28,341 nucleotides of DNA, from assembly GCA_031383555.1 (NCBI GenBank), contig JANMZR010000150.1, forward strand, positions 1 to 28,341, written 5' to 3'. Below the pieces are notes generated by a model. That model did not search any database. It was not told the origin of the DNA and saw only the letters and a list, made by a program, of their open reading frames with translations. The first letter of the stretch is position 1; the number at the start of each line of letters is the position of its first letter. The position numbers were made by a program, and so were the translations under genes. The stretch is from JANMZR01 sp031383555 (GTDB lineage Bacteria > Bacteroidota > Bacteroidia > Cytophagales > Spirosomataceae). Shown one piece after another: positions 8,992 to 17,309 of this stretch.

Positions 8992-10620
8992 ATGAAAAAG
9001 CTAGTTCAAAAAAATTTTAAGATCATTTGCTTCTTAATATCAATACTTTTTTTTCCTTCTTTTGCAAATACCATAAATGCAATTGCTTATTGTGTGCCAA
9101 ATACTGTAAATGGTTGTTCATCAGGTGATAATATTAGCTTATTCTCTATTAAAGGAGAATCAGGAGTAGGATTTTCAAATAATTCAGGTGCAGGATGTAG
9201 CGCAGTTCCTCTTTCTTATTCTGATTTTACAGCTAGTTTTAGCCCAGTAATTTTATCTAGGACAAACAGTTATAGTGGCAATTTGCAAACAGGAAATGCA
9301 AATGATTATGCCACCATTTGGATTGATTTTGATGATGATGGTACTTTTGAAAATAATGAACGACTATTAAATAATTTGAAAATTGGCACAATAAATAAAT
9401 TATATGCCATCAGAATACCGGATGATGCAACCCTTGGTCAACATCGATTAAGAGTACGAATAATTGGCTCAGTAACTAGTCCAGTTACTATTACGGACCC
9501 TTGTGCAAGCTATGCCGATACCGAAACAGAAGATTATCTAATTGAAATCATTGGCACTTCTTCAATAAGATCGGTGGCTCTAGGCCTTGCAAATTCTTGT
9601 ACGGAACTAGGAGCAATGACTATCAATGCAGAAAGCAATAACAATGGCAATTATCCAGTGTATTTAGTTGATTCTGATAATAATTATGCCGCTGCTATAT
9701 ATACTGATGGCAATAATTTGGGTACAGTACAACCATCTTTTTTTAAAAATGCAAATGCGACTCGACAGGATATAACTGGGCGATATTTTTTAGATAGAAA
9801 TTTAACAATTCTTGTAGAAACACAACCGATTTCAACTTATAGGTTTAGGTATTTTTATAAAATTAGCGAATTAAATGGACTCATAGCCCAACCTGGTAGT
9901 GGAGTGACCTCTCAATTTGATTTGGTAATGACAAAATCAAACCATCTTTGTACAAGTAATTTTGTTGATTTTTTAGGAATTTTAAAATCCATTCAATTTC
10001 CAACCGGCTTTGGGTCATATAATGGTGACAGGTTTTTGGATTTTGTCGGATTAACTTCTTTTTCAAGCTTTTTCTTACATGGCGGTTCTACTTTTTTGGG
10101 AGACCCCACCAATCCTTTACCAGTAAATTTGATTGCTTTTTTTGGGAAAAATTTTGAAAAAAATATTAATCAGTTAAATTGGGAAGTAACAAATGAAAAA
10201 GATTTTTTAGGTTATGAAATTCAAAAATCGACAGATAGTCAACACTTCGAAAAAATCGATTTTGTAAAGACAAATAATTCAGAGAAATATCAATACGAAG
10301 ATATTCTTGTAAACGGCTCTTCGATAAATTATTACCGACTAAAATTGATTGATCTGGATGGTAAATTTAGTTTTTCAAAAATAATTGCCCTTAAAAATGA
10401 GGCTGAAATTAAGATTTTTCCAAATCCAGTTAAAAATAACATAATGATTGAAAATTCGGAGCTAGAAATATTCGAAATAATAAATGCTTTTGGTCAGATA
10501 AAAAATATAAAATCAATAAAAATCAATAATACCCAACAACAAATAAATATATCAGAACTACCAGTAGGTATATATTATTTAAAAGTTGGAAATCATTTTC
10601 GAAAGATTATTAAGGAATAA
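8992..10620 (+). CDS. Secreted GEVED-domain protein with T9SS type A sorting domain
   Basis: A 542-residue cell-surface or secreted protein. The signal peptide spans about residues 1-30. A GEVED-type beta domain lies at about residues 95-190, with the calcium-like acidic loop WIDFDDDGTF, the RLRVR strand and the typical ending ADTETEDYLIEI. A low-complexity beta-rich middle of unknown function follows. The last 170 residues are the standard Bacteroidota tail: LPVNLIAFFGK, a fibronectin-like segment with NYYRLKLIDLDG, then the sorting domain beginning at KIFPNPVKN and ending in a basic segment. The tail should direct export through the type IX machinery with removal of the sorting domain. No catalytic motif is seen; an adhesin or matrix role is plausible but unproven. 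Confidence 0.88.
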   Translation: MKKLVQKNFKIICFLISILFFPSFANTINAIAYCVPNTVNGCSSGDNISLFSIKGESGVGFSNNSGAGCSAVPLSYSDFTASFSPVILSRTNSYSGNLQTGNANDYATIWIDFDDDGTFENNERLLNNLKIGTINKLYAIRIPDDATLGQHRLRVRIIGSVTSPVTITDPCASYADTETEDYLIEIIGTSSIRSVALGLANSCTELGAMTINAESNNNGNYPVYLVDSDNNYAAAIYTDGNNLGTVQPSFFKNANATRQDITGRYFLDRNLTILVETQPISTYRFRYFYKISELNGLIAQPGSGVTSQFDLVMTKSNHLCTSNFVDFLGILKSIQFPTGFGSYNGDRFLDFVGLTSFSSFFLHGGSTFLGDPTNPLPVNLIAFFGKNFEKNINQLNWEVTNEKDFLGYEIQKSTDSQHFEKIDFVKTNNSEKYQYEDILVNGSSINYYRLKLIDLDGKFSFSKIIALKNEAEIKIFPNPVKNNIMIENSELEIFEIINAFGQIKNIKSIKINNTQQQINISELPVGIYYLKVGNHFRKIIKE

Positions 10621-10756
10621 ATTTGGCAAAAATGGCTTTATTTTAATCCAAATTTTGTTTCCTCACAGTAAGAAGCCGAATGAAAGCTGTTTAGTTAAAA
10701 TATAAATTTTTAAGGTGAGATTACGTTACAAAAAGAAAAAACTAAGTAAAAAACAA

Positions 10757-12385
10757 ATGAAAAAATTCACTTTACTTCTATTATTCCCAATTATCATTAA
10801 TGCACAAATTAACAGTAAGTTATCAGCCGACTTAATAGTTCATAATGCCAACATTTATACGGTTGATAATCAGTTTAGTACAGCTTCGGCGTTTGCAATC
10901 AAGGATGGCCTATTTTTAGAAATTGGTAAAAACGTTGATATTCTAAATAAATATAAATCAACAAAAATAATTAATGCTAACAGTAAGCCCATTTACCCCG
11001 GTTTTTACGACCCACATAGTCATTTCTTCAACTATGCTCAAACACTAGAGCAGGCCGATTTGGTTGGCACAAAATCATTCGATGAAATCATTCAAAAACT
11101 GAAAGCCTTTCGTTCAAAACTGCCTGATTCACAATGGATTATGGGTAGAGGTTGGGACCAAAATGATTGGCCAGTAAAACAATTTCCGAATAAAGTTTTG
11201 TTGGATAAAGCATTCCCAAAAAAGCCAGTTGCATTGGTGCGAATAGATGGGCACGCTATGGTATTAAATTCAGAAGCCTTGAAGTTGGCCAATATTACAG
11301 CGACCACCAAAGTTGAGGGAGGCTTAGTAGAGTTAAAAAATGGCGAACCAACTGGCATTTTGGTTGATAATGCAATGGATTTGGCGCAAAATGTGATACC
11401 GAAACCAACAAAAGCTGAACTCACCAAGATGCTAAAAACTGCCGAAAAAGATTGTTTCAAGTTGGGGCTCACAACCGTTTCCGATGCTGGAATAAATAAA
11501 AGCGATATTGAATTAATTGACGAATTGCAAAAAAAAGGTGAAATCAAAATTAGGGATTATGCGATGGTGTCGCTAAGTGAAGAAAACCTCGCTTTTTATC
11601 TTAAAACAAAGCCTTACAAAACCAACCGATTAAACGTCAGTTCTTTCAAAATATATGGTGATGGTGCATTAGGCTCAAGAGGTGCGTGTTTGCTAAAACC
11701 ATATGCCGATAGCTCCACTTCTGGCTTTTTAATTACCTCAATAAAAGATCTTGAAACAAGTATCTTTTCTATTTATAACTCTGACTTTCAAGCCAATACA
11801 CATTGTATTGGTGACTCGGCCAATCGATTAATTTTAGATATTTATGGGAAACATTTAATTGGCAAAAATGATAGGCGCTGGCGAATTGAGCATGCCCAAG
11901 TAGTGGATAAAAATGATGTGCTAAAGTTTGGGAAATACTCAATAATCCCTTCCATTCAGGCCACACATGCTACCTCAGATATGTATTGGGCAGGCAATCG
12001 GCTGGGTGCAGAGCGTGTGAAAACAGCTTATGCTTTTAAAGAACTATTAGAACAAAATGGAATGGTGGCCAATGGTTCTGACTTTCCTGTGGAGGCATTG
12101 AATCCATTGTTTGGATTCCATTCGGCTGTGACTCGACAAGACGCTAATAATTTTCCTGAAAACGGCTACCAAATGGAAAATGCAATTACTCGTGAGCAAG
12201 CTTTGCGAGCCATGACTATCTGGGCGGCTTATGCCAATTTCGAGGAAAAAGAAAGGGGAAGTATTGAAGCTGGTAAAATGGCCGACTTTGTGATTTTAGA
12301 AGCTGATTTGATGAAAATTGACAATACAAAATTAAGAAATGTAAAAGTTTTAAGCACTTTTGTGGCTGGGGAAAAGGTGTTTTAA
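10757..12385 (+). CDS. Secreted amidohydrolase, YtcJ-like (amidohydrolase 3)
   Basis: A 542-residue metal-dependent hydrolase. The frame opens at a GTG at 10715, but I start at the ATG at 10757, where a signal peptide (MKKFTLLLLF...INAQ) begins. The amidohydrolase fold shows the metal-binding HSH (His87, His89) in GFYDPHSHF, the KIYGDGALGSRGA strand carrying the probable bridging lysine, a RIEHAQ histidine and the catalytic aspartate in NGSDFPVE. C-terminal GKMADFVIL closes the flanking beta domain. YtcJ-type enzymes hydrolyse N-acyl or other amide bonds; the substrate is unknown. The signal peptide places it in the periplasm. A perfect hairpin directly after the stop should end the transcript. 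Confidence 0.87.
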   Translation: MKKFTLLLLFPIIINAQINSKLSADLIVHNANIYTVDNQFSTASAFAIKDGLFLEIGKNVDILNKYKSTKIINANSKPIYPGFYDPHSHFFNYAQTLEQADLVGTKSFDEIIQKLKAFRSKLPDSQWIMGRGWDQNDWPVKQFPNKVLLDKAFPKKPVALVRIDGHAMVLNSEALKLANITATTKVEGGLVELKNGEPTGILVDNAMDLAQNVIPKPTKAELTKMLKTAEKDCFKLGLTTVSDAGINKSDIELIDELQKKGEIKIRDYAMVSLSEENLAFYLKTKPYKTNRLNVSSFKIYGDGALGSRGACLLKPYADSSTSGFLITSIKDLETSIFSIYNSDFQANTHCIGDSANRLILDIYGKHLIGKNDRRWRIEHAQVVDKNDVLKFGKYSIIPSIQATHATSDMYWAGNRLGAERVKTAYAFKELLEQNGMVANGSDFPVEALNPLFGFHSAVTRQDANNFPENGYQMENAITREQALRAMTIWAAYANFEEKERGSIEAGKMADFVILEADLMKIDNTKLRNVKVLSTFVAGEKVF

Positions 12386-12389
12386 AATA

Positions 12390-12428
12390 TTTAACACTTC
12401 TAGAGCTCAAAACTCTAGAAGTGTTAAA
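12390..12428. terminator. Perfect 16-bp hairpin after the amidohydrolase gene
   Basis: Arms 12390-12405 and 12413-12428 are exact reverse complements with a seven-base loop, starting 5 bases after the stop codon. The core is CACTTCTAGAG / CTCTAGAAGTG. The downstream side carries only a short A/T tract rather than a long U-run, so it may act as a terminator or be one copy of a dispersed palindrome. Confidence 0.6.
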
Positions 12429-12508
12429 ATAAATTAGTTTGCCAAAATAAAGAACAATTTTAATATTAAATTTTTAGTTAGTAATTGATGTTACGCAAAA
12501 TAATAAAA

Positions 12509-12622
12509 ACCCACCCCGCCGATTGCGTCAGGCACCCCTCCAAAGAGGGGATTTCCCAAAGCTTAGGCTAATCCTTCCCTTGGGAAGGTGGCATGCTGGA
12601 GTAGCCGCATGACGGAAGGGGT
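12509..12622. repeat. GC-rich palindromic element (REP/MITE-like)
   Basis: In an AT-rich intergenic region this block of about 115 bases is strikingly GC-rich and structured. Hairpin 1 is CCCCTC-CAAA-GAGGGG at 12535-12550 and hairpin 2 is CCTTCC-CTTG-GGAAGG at 12573-12588. The outer ends are imperfect inverted copies (CCACCCCGCC...GCGTC against GCATGACGGAAGGGGT). No open reading frame is present. The form fits a non-autonomous dispersed palindromic element of the sort common between Bacteroidota genes. Only this copy is visible, so the repeat status is inferred. Confidence 0.55.
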
Positions 12623-12707
12623 AAATCTGCGATAAAATCAAAGTGCTTAAAATCAGTTAGTAAAAAACATTGATTACAGTTTTTGTGTGTTTTTAAAAAT
12701 TATATTT

Positions 12708-14807
12708 ATGAAAAAAATCTTTCCCTTATTCCTAATTAGTTTTCAAGTGTTCGCTCAAAACCCAACATTTGAATCATTCAAAAAATACCCTTTTCCAACG
12801 GAATTAACTACTTCGAAAACAGGCTCAAAAATAGCTTGGGCTATGGATGAGCAAGGCAAACGGAATATTTATGTTGCAGAAGGCCCTGAATTTAAAGCCA
12901 GAAAGCTCACTAATTTTCAGGAAGACGATGGCCAAGAAATAACCAGCTTATCTATTTCTGACAATGGGAATTGGGTAGTATTTGCCAGAGGTGGGGACCA
13001 TGGAAGCAATTGGGATGATGCTTTGCCGGTAAACCCTTCGGCTGATGCAAAACCTTTTACAGTAAAAATTGGAGCTATTCCTTTCTATGGAGGTGTCATA
13101 AATTATGCTACCGATGGCGATTTTCCATTTATTTCACCAAATAGTAAAACGATTGCATTCATAAAAGCAGGGCAGGTTTGGGCTGCCTCAATTGATAGTT
13201 TGGCTAAGGCTAATAACTCATTTACCACTCGAGGCAGCATCACTGAAATGGAATGGAGCCCTGATGGAAAATCCCTACTTTTCGTATCCAACCGTGGTGA
13301 CCACTCAATAATAGGTATTTTTACAAATGAAAAAACACCAATAAAATGGATTACACCTTCCTTTAGTCATGATAGCTCGCCTCGATGGTCGCCAGATGGG
13401 GGTAAGATTGTATTCGTTCGAACACCAGGCACAGGCAGCTCGTCAGACCCTTTATTAGCAAAAAAGCATAATCCGTGGAGTATTTTTATTGCCGATGTTG
13501 CAACTAATACCTCCAAATTGTTGTGGAAAGCGCCCAAAACATTAAGGGGTTCTCAGCCAACTACACATGGCGGTACAAATCTACATTGGGCCGCCAACGA
13601 CAAAATTGTGTTTTTGAGTTATCAAGATGGCTGGCCGCATTTGTATTCAATTTCTGAAATGGGCGGCAAGGAATTATTACTCACACCTGGCAATTTTATG
13701 TGTGAGCATATCAAACTTTCAGCTGATAAAAAATTCCTTACTTTTAGTGCAAATACTGGTAACGACAAATTGGATATTGAAAGACGGCATGCGGCCATGG
13801 TTTCAGTTGATAAGCCTGACATGCAGGTACTTACCAATGGAAGCGGCAATGAGTGGACTCCTATTCTAATTAATAACTCTAACATAATAGCTTTTATTTC
13901 GTCAAATCTGCAACAGTCGCCTTTGCCGGTAGTTAAGAATTTGGTTGGACTTGATAATATTCGGTTAATTGGTGAAGATTTAATTCCTGTTGATTTTCCA
14001 AAAAATAGTTTAATTCAGCCAAAACAAGTAGTTTTTATGGCCTCCGATGGAGTTGAAGTTCATGCCGATTTATTTGAACCAACAGGCGGTTCAGCCAGAA
14101 AACCAGCCATTGTTTATGTTCACGGTGGCCCACCACGTCAGATGCTTTTGGGCTGGCACTATTCCGATTATTATTCCAATGCATATGCAGCCAATCAATA
14201 TTTGGCGAGCCAAGGTTATGTGGTGTTGGCGGTTAACTACCGATTGGGTATTGGCTATGGATATGACTTTCACCAAGCCCCAAAAAGTGGCATAAAAGGC
14301 GCATCTGAATACCTAGACATAAAAGCGGCGGGCCTTTGGCTGCAAAAACAAAGAATTGTCGACCCCACAAAAATAGGAATTTATGGTGGCTCTTATGGTG
14401 GGTATTTGACTGCGATGGCTTTGGCAAAAGACTCTAAATTATTTGCAGCGGGTGTTGATATTCATGGTGTACACGACTGGGGTATTGCTGCCAATATTAT
14501 GAATCTTTATAATGGCAAAACCGAAAAAGCCACCGACTATGAGTTAGCAATTAAAACGGCTTGGCTTTCATCACCTTTAGCCTTTATAAATACTTGGAAG
14601 TCTCCGGTATTAATTATTCATGGTGACGACGATCGAAATGTGCGCTTCAATCAAAGTACGGATCTCATTAATCGATTGGAGAAAAAAGGAGTATCTTATG
14701 AAACATTGATGATTGTAGACGACACCCACCATTGGATGAAATGGGATAATGCAGTGAAAGTTTATGAAGCGACAGCTGAATATTTTAACAGAAAATTAAA
14801 AAAGTGA
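12708..14807 (+). CDS. Secreted S9 family peptidase (prolyl oligopeptidase type)
   Basis: A 699-residue exported serine peptidase. I start at the ATG at 12708, which begins a signal peptide (MKKIFPLFLISFQVFAQ), not at the in-frame GTG at 12687. Residues of about 20-430 form a beta-propeller with repeated WSPDGK/SPRWSPDGG blades. Residues of about 440-699 are the alpha/beta-hydrolase domain: YVHGGPP oxyanion region, nucleophile Ser562 in GGSYGGY, Asp642 in HGDDDRNV and His674 in DDTHHW. The full triad is intact. Family members cleave short peptides, often after proline or releasing dipeptides or acyl-amino acids; the exact specificity is not visible. It probably acts in peptide scavenging in the periplasm. 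It is convergent with the methyltransferase gene. Confidence 0.92.
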   Translation: MKKIFPLFLISFQVFAQNPTFESFKKYPFPTELTTSKTGSKIAWAMDEQGKRNIYVAEGPEFKARKLTNFQEDDGQEITSLSISDNGNWVVFARGGDHGSNWDDALPVNPSADAKPFTVKIGAIPFYGGVINYATDGDFPFISPNSKTIAFIKAGQVWAASIDSLAKANNSFTTRGSITEMEWSPDGKSLLFVSNRGDHSIIGIFTNEKTPIKWITPSFSHDSSPRWSPDGGKIVFVRTPGTGSSSDPLLAKKHNPWSIFIADVATNTSKLLWKAPKTLRGSQPTTHGGTNLHWAANDKIVFLSYQDGWPHLYSISEMGGKELLLTPGNFMCEHIKLSADKKFLTFSANTGNDKLDIERRHAAMVSVDKPDMQVLTNGSGNEWTPILINNSNIIAFISSNLQQSPLPVVKNLVGLDNIRLIGEDLIPVDFPKNSLIQPKQVVFMASDGVEVHADLFEPTGGSARKPAIVYVHGGPPRQMLLGWHYSDYYSNAYAANQYLASQGYVVLAVNYRLGIGYGYDFHQAPKSGIKGASEYLDIKAAGLWLQKQRIVDPTKIGIYGGSYGGYLTAMALAKDSKLFAAGVDIHGVHDWGIAANIMNLYNGKTEKATDYELAIKTAWLSSPLAFINTWKSPVLIIHGDDDRNVRFNQSTDLINRLEKKGVSYETLMIVDDTHHWMKWDNAVKVYEATAEYFNRKLKK

Positions 14808-14912
14808 CGAATAAATAATTCACAAATTTAAGTATCTGTAAATCAATATATTATAATTAGAATGTTATAATTGATTGATTTATATTACGCCAAAAAGAAT
14901 TTCTTATATAAA

Positions 14913-16022
14913 TTAGTTTTCACCCCAAACCATCAGAGCAGTATTTACAACCAATTCCATTTTGCGCCATTGGTCGTCTTCAGTCATATCGTTGCCATGG
15001 TGTGTACTTGAAAACCCACATTGTGTGCTTACACACATATTATCTAATTGCATATATTTGGCTGCTTCATCGATACGTTTGGCCATATCATCTACTTTTT
15101 CTAGTTCCTTTATTTTGGAAGAAATAATACCCAAAACAACCATTTTGTCTTTTGGCACGAAACGCAGAGGGGCAAAATCACCAGAACGCTCATCGTCATA
15201 TTCAAGAAAATAGGCATCTACATTTATTTCATTGAAAAGGATTTCGGCCACCGGTTCATAACCTCCTTCGGCAAACCATGTGCTTCGGTAATTACCTCGG
15301 CAAAGGTGAATGCCTACTGTCAAATCTTTAGGTCGATTGTCAATCACGGAGTTAATCAATGCCCCATAAGTTTTAGGTAATTCGTTAGGATCTTCGCCTC
15401 GTTCCATAGCTGCTGCTCTCATTTTGGGGTCGCAAAGGTAGGCCAAATTGGTGTCGTCTAGTTGCAAATATCTAAGACCAGCCTGATACAAATGGTCAAT
15501 TTCTATACGGTAAGCGGTTGACAAATCATGAAAAAACTCATCCATATCTGAGTATGAATTGATATCGATTGATTTCCTCCCTCCCCGAAAATGCACCATT
15601 GTTGGAGATGGAATAGACACTTTGGGTGTTTGTGTTACAACTGAATTAAGAAATTGAAAGTCAGCAACTTGTATGTCATGCTGGTGCATTAATTTGCCAG
15701 TGACACTGAGTTTTGGAGGCGTGAATCCATCTTCAGCCACCTTTGCATTTGGGTTGGCTTCAATGCCTCCAGTTACCGAAACTCCCTCCAACTCTTTCAA
15801 GAAATCGAGGTGAAAATAATCCCTGCGAAACTCTCCATCGGTGATGGATTTCATGCCAGTTGCTTCTAGTTTTTTTACGGTTGCTGCAATGCCATTATTT
15901 TCAATTTCACGTAATTCTTCTGCAGAAATCAAACCATTTTTCCATTTTTGGCGGTTTTCTTTTACTTTATTAGTACGCAATAAACTGCCAACGTGGTCAG
16001 CACGAAAAGGAGGAGTTTTCAT
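14913..16022 (-). CDS. MetE C-terminal-domain-like methyltransferase (YxjG/YxjH type)
   Basis: A 369-residue cytoplasmic TIM-barrel protein equivalent to the catalytic C-terminal half of cobalamin-independent methionine synthase. The opening FRADHVGSLLR is the family signature. Probable zinc ligands are His239 and Cys241 (IHLC), Glu274 and Cys335 (TQCGF); LQLDDTNLAYL is the conserved barrel strand. Lacking the N-terminal MetE half, such short proteins are often annotated as 5-methyltetrahydropteroyltriglutamate-homocysteine methyltransferase, but the methyl donor may differ. No SAM or B12 riboswitch is evident in the 96-base upstream gap. It follows the M28 peptidase gene on the same strand. 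Confidence 0.85.
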   Translation of the reverse strand: MKTPPFRADHVGSLLRTNKVKENRQKWKNGLISAEELREIENNGIAATVKKLEATGMKSITDGEFRRDYFHLDFLKELEGVSVTGGIEANPNAKVAEDGFTPPKLSVTGKLMHQHDIQVADFQFLNSVVTQTPKVSIPSPTMVHFRGGRKSIDINSYSDMDEFFHDLSTAYRIEIDHLYQAGLRYLQLDDTNLAYLCDPKMRAAAMERGEDPNELPKTYGALINSVIDNRPKDLTVGIHLCRGNYRSTWFAEGGYEPVAEILFNEINVDAYFLEYDDERSGDFAPLRFVPKDKMVVLGIISSKIKELEKVDDMAKRIDEAAKYMQLDNMCVSTQCGFSSTHHGNDMTEDDQWRKMELVVNTALMVWGEN

Positions 16023-16118
16023 AGGTAATCGTAATACCCTAAAGTTTTTATTTAAAAGTTAAATTAAAATTTTCTGTAATTAAAATGTAAAAAAGTTTGA
16101 TTTGGCAAGCTATTCATA

Positions 16119-17180
16119 CTATTTCTTATTTGAATCCACCATTATTCTATCCTCTCTATTGGCCAATTCCCATGCAGTATAAAACACCAAACGGGTAATT
16201 TTTTCTACCTGGTCAAATTGTATTTTTTCAATATCGTCACCGGGCTGGTGATAGTCGGCATGGACGCCACGAAAGTAGAAAACCACGGGTATTTTTTTCT
16301 CCGCAAAATTATAATGGTCAGAGCGGGTGTAGAATCGATTCGGGTCTTCGGGGTCATTAAAAGTATAATCTAATGCCAACATGGTGTGGTCAGCATTTGC
16401 TTTTTCCGAGATTTCATGTAGTTTGCTGGAAAGCTTATCTGAGCCAATCAAATAAATATAATCAGGCTTGCCTTCATGCTCCGTATCAGTACGGCCAATC
16501 ATATCGATATTCAAATTACAAACGATATTTTTTAGGGGGAAAATAGGATTTTCCACAAAATACTTTGAGCCTAACAAACCTTTTTCCTCACCTGTAACTG
16601 TCATAAAAAGTAGGCTTCTTCGAGGGCCGTTTCCTGCTTTTTTAGCACGAGCAAAAGCTTGTGCCAATTCCAAAATAGCTACCGTTCCAGAGCCGTCATC
16701 ATCAGCACCATTGTTTATTTGGCCGTCAGTATTTACCCCAATATGGTCTAAATGTGAGGTAATTACGATAACTTCCTCCTTTTTGTCGGTGCCTTCAATA
16801 AAGCCAAGCACATTTTCAGTTGAAACTGAGTCAACTTTTCCTTTCGTTTTTGGGTTGATGGCTTGGAATCGATAGCCACCACCAAATACTTTTAATCGTT
16901 GTAAATAATAGGTTTGAAAATAAGAATTGGTGCCATCTGTATTTTTAATTATTGGACTTAATCCATTGCTTTCAAAATGCTTTGCAACATATTGAGCAGC
17001 AATTTTCTGTCCTTGAGAGCCCGTATCACGCCCTTTCAAAGAGTCGGATGCCAAAAAAGTCAAGTGTTTTTTGAGTTGGCAATCACGGATGGTTTTGGCG
17101 AAGATTTGGGCTTGAGAATAACCATCTTTTGACCAAATAACAATGTAAAAAATTAAATATTTCAGATAGGTTTTGTGCAT
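16119..17180 (-). CDS. Secreted M28 family zinc aminopeptidase
   Basis: A 353-residue exported metallopeptidase. I start at the ATG at 17180, which opens a signal peptide (MHKTYLKYLIFYIVIW...SQAQ), rather than at the in-frame TTG at 17207. The two-zinc M28 site is complete: TSHLDHIG (His and Asp nearby), NNGADDDGSGT (bridging Asp), TGEEKGLLGS (catalytic Glu followed by a metal Glu), NIDMIGR (Asp) and the final His in TRSDHYNFA. An N-terminal segment with LKGRDTGSQG is typical for the family. It probably removes N-terminal residues from peptides in the periplasm, alongside the S9 peptidase nearby. It is divergent from gcvP with about 130 bases between starts. Confidence 0.9.
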   Translation of the reverse strand: MHKTYLKYLIFYIVIWSKDGYSQAQIFAKTIRDCQLKKHLTFLASDSLKGRDTGSQGQKIAAQYVAKHFESNGLSPIIKNTDGTNSYFQTYYLQRLKVFGGGYRFQAINPKTKGKVDSVSTENVLGFIEGTDKKEEVIVITSHLDHIGVNTDGQINNGADDDGSGTVAILELAQAFARAKKAGNGPRRSLLFMTVTGEEKGLLGSKYFVENPIFPLKNIVCNLNIDMIGRTDTEHEGKPDYIYLIGSDKLSSKLHEISEKANADHTMLALDYTFNDPEDPNRFYTRSDHYNFAEKKIPVVFYFRGVHADYHQPGDDIEKIQFDQVEKITRLVFYTAWELANREDRIMVDSNKK

Positions 17181-17222
17181 AAATTTTATTCTTTTCGTAA
17201 AATTCAAAACTAATCATTTCCT

Positions 17223-17253
17223 TTTGAAAACCATGCTAAAATCCTTAAATTTG
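17223..17253 (+). promoter_or_regulatory. Consensus Bacteroidota promoter of gcvP
   Basis: TTTG at 17223-17226, a 19-base spacer and TAAATTTG at 17246-17253 match both elements of the Bacteroidota primary sigma consensus exactly. Transcription should start near 17260, giving a leader of about 50 bases, too short for a glycine riboswitch and showing none. Confidence 0.8.
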
Positions 17254-17309
17254 TATAACAATTACACCGTTTTTCAAAACATTTAGCCGAGCAAATCGGT
17301 TTTTCTTAC

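Larger units (their letters stand above)
12386..12707. other. Intergenic region between amidohydrolase and S9 peptidase genes
   Basis: About 320 non-coding bases. It holds the perfect hairpin at 12390-12428, an AT-rich stretch to about 12508, the GC-rich palindromic element at 12509-12622, then AT-rich sequence leading to the peptidase start. No consensus promoter with both elements was found in the last 85 bases. Confidence 0.6.

Noticed and set aside
11092..11547. Open frame of 151 codons on the minus strand
   Set aside because: It lies wholly inside the amidohydrolase gene, opposite its conserved sequence, and has no recognisable product.
14837..14883. AT-rich inverted repeat between the convergent S9 peptidase and methyltransferase genes
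   Set aside because: The arms are 9 bases of A/T-rich sequence around a 26-base loop, with no T-run; not convincing as a terminator.
16468..16875. Open frame of 135 codons on the plus strand
   Set aside because: It is antisense to the conserved metal-binding part of the M28 peptidase gene and has no independent support.
17254..17309. Glycine riboswitch upstream of gcvP
   Set aside because: The predicted leader is only about 50 bases and shows no riboswitch-like stems.
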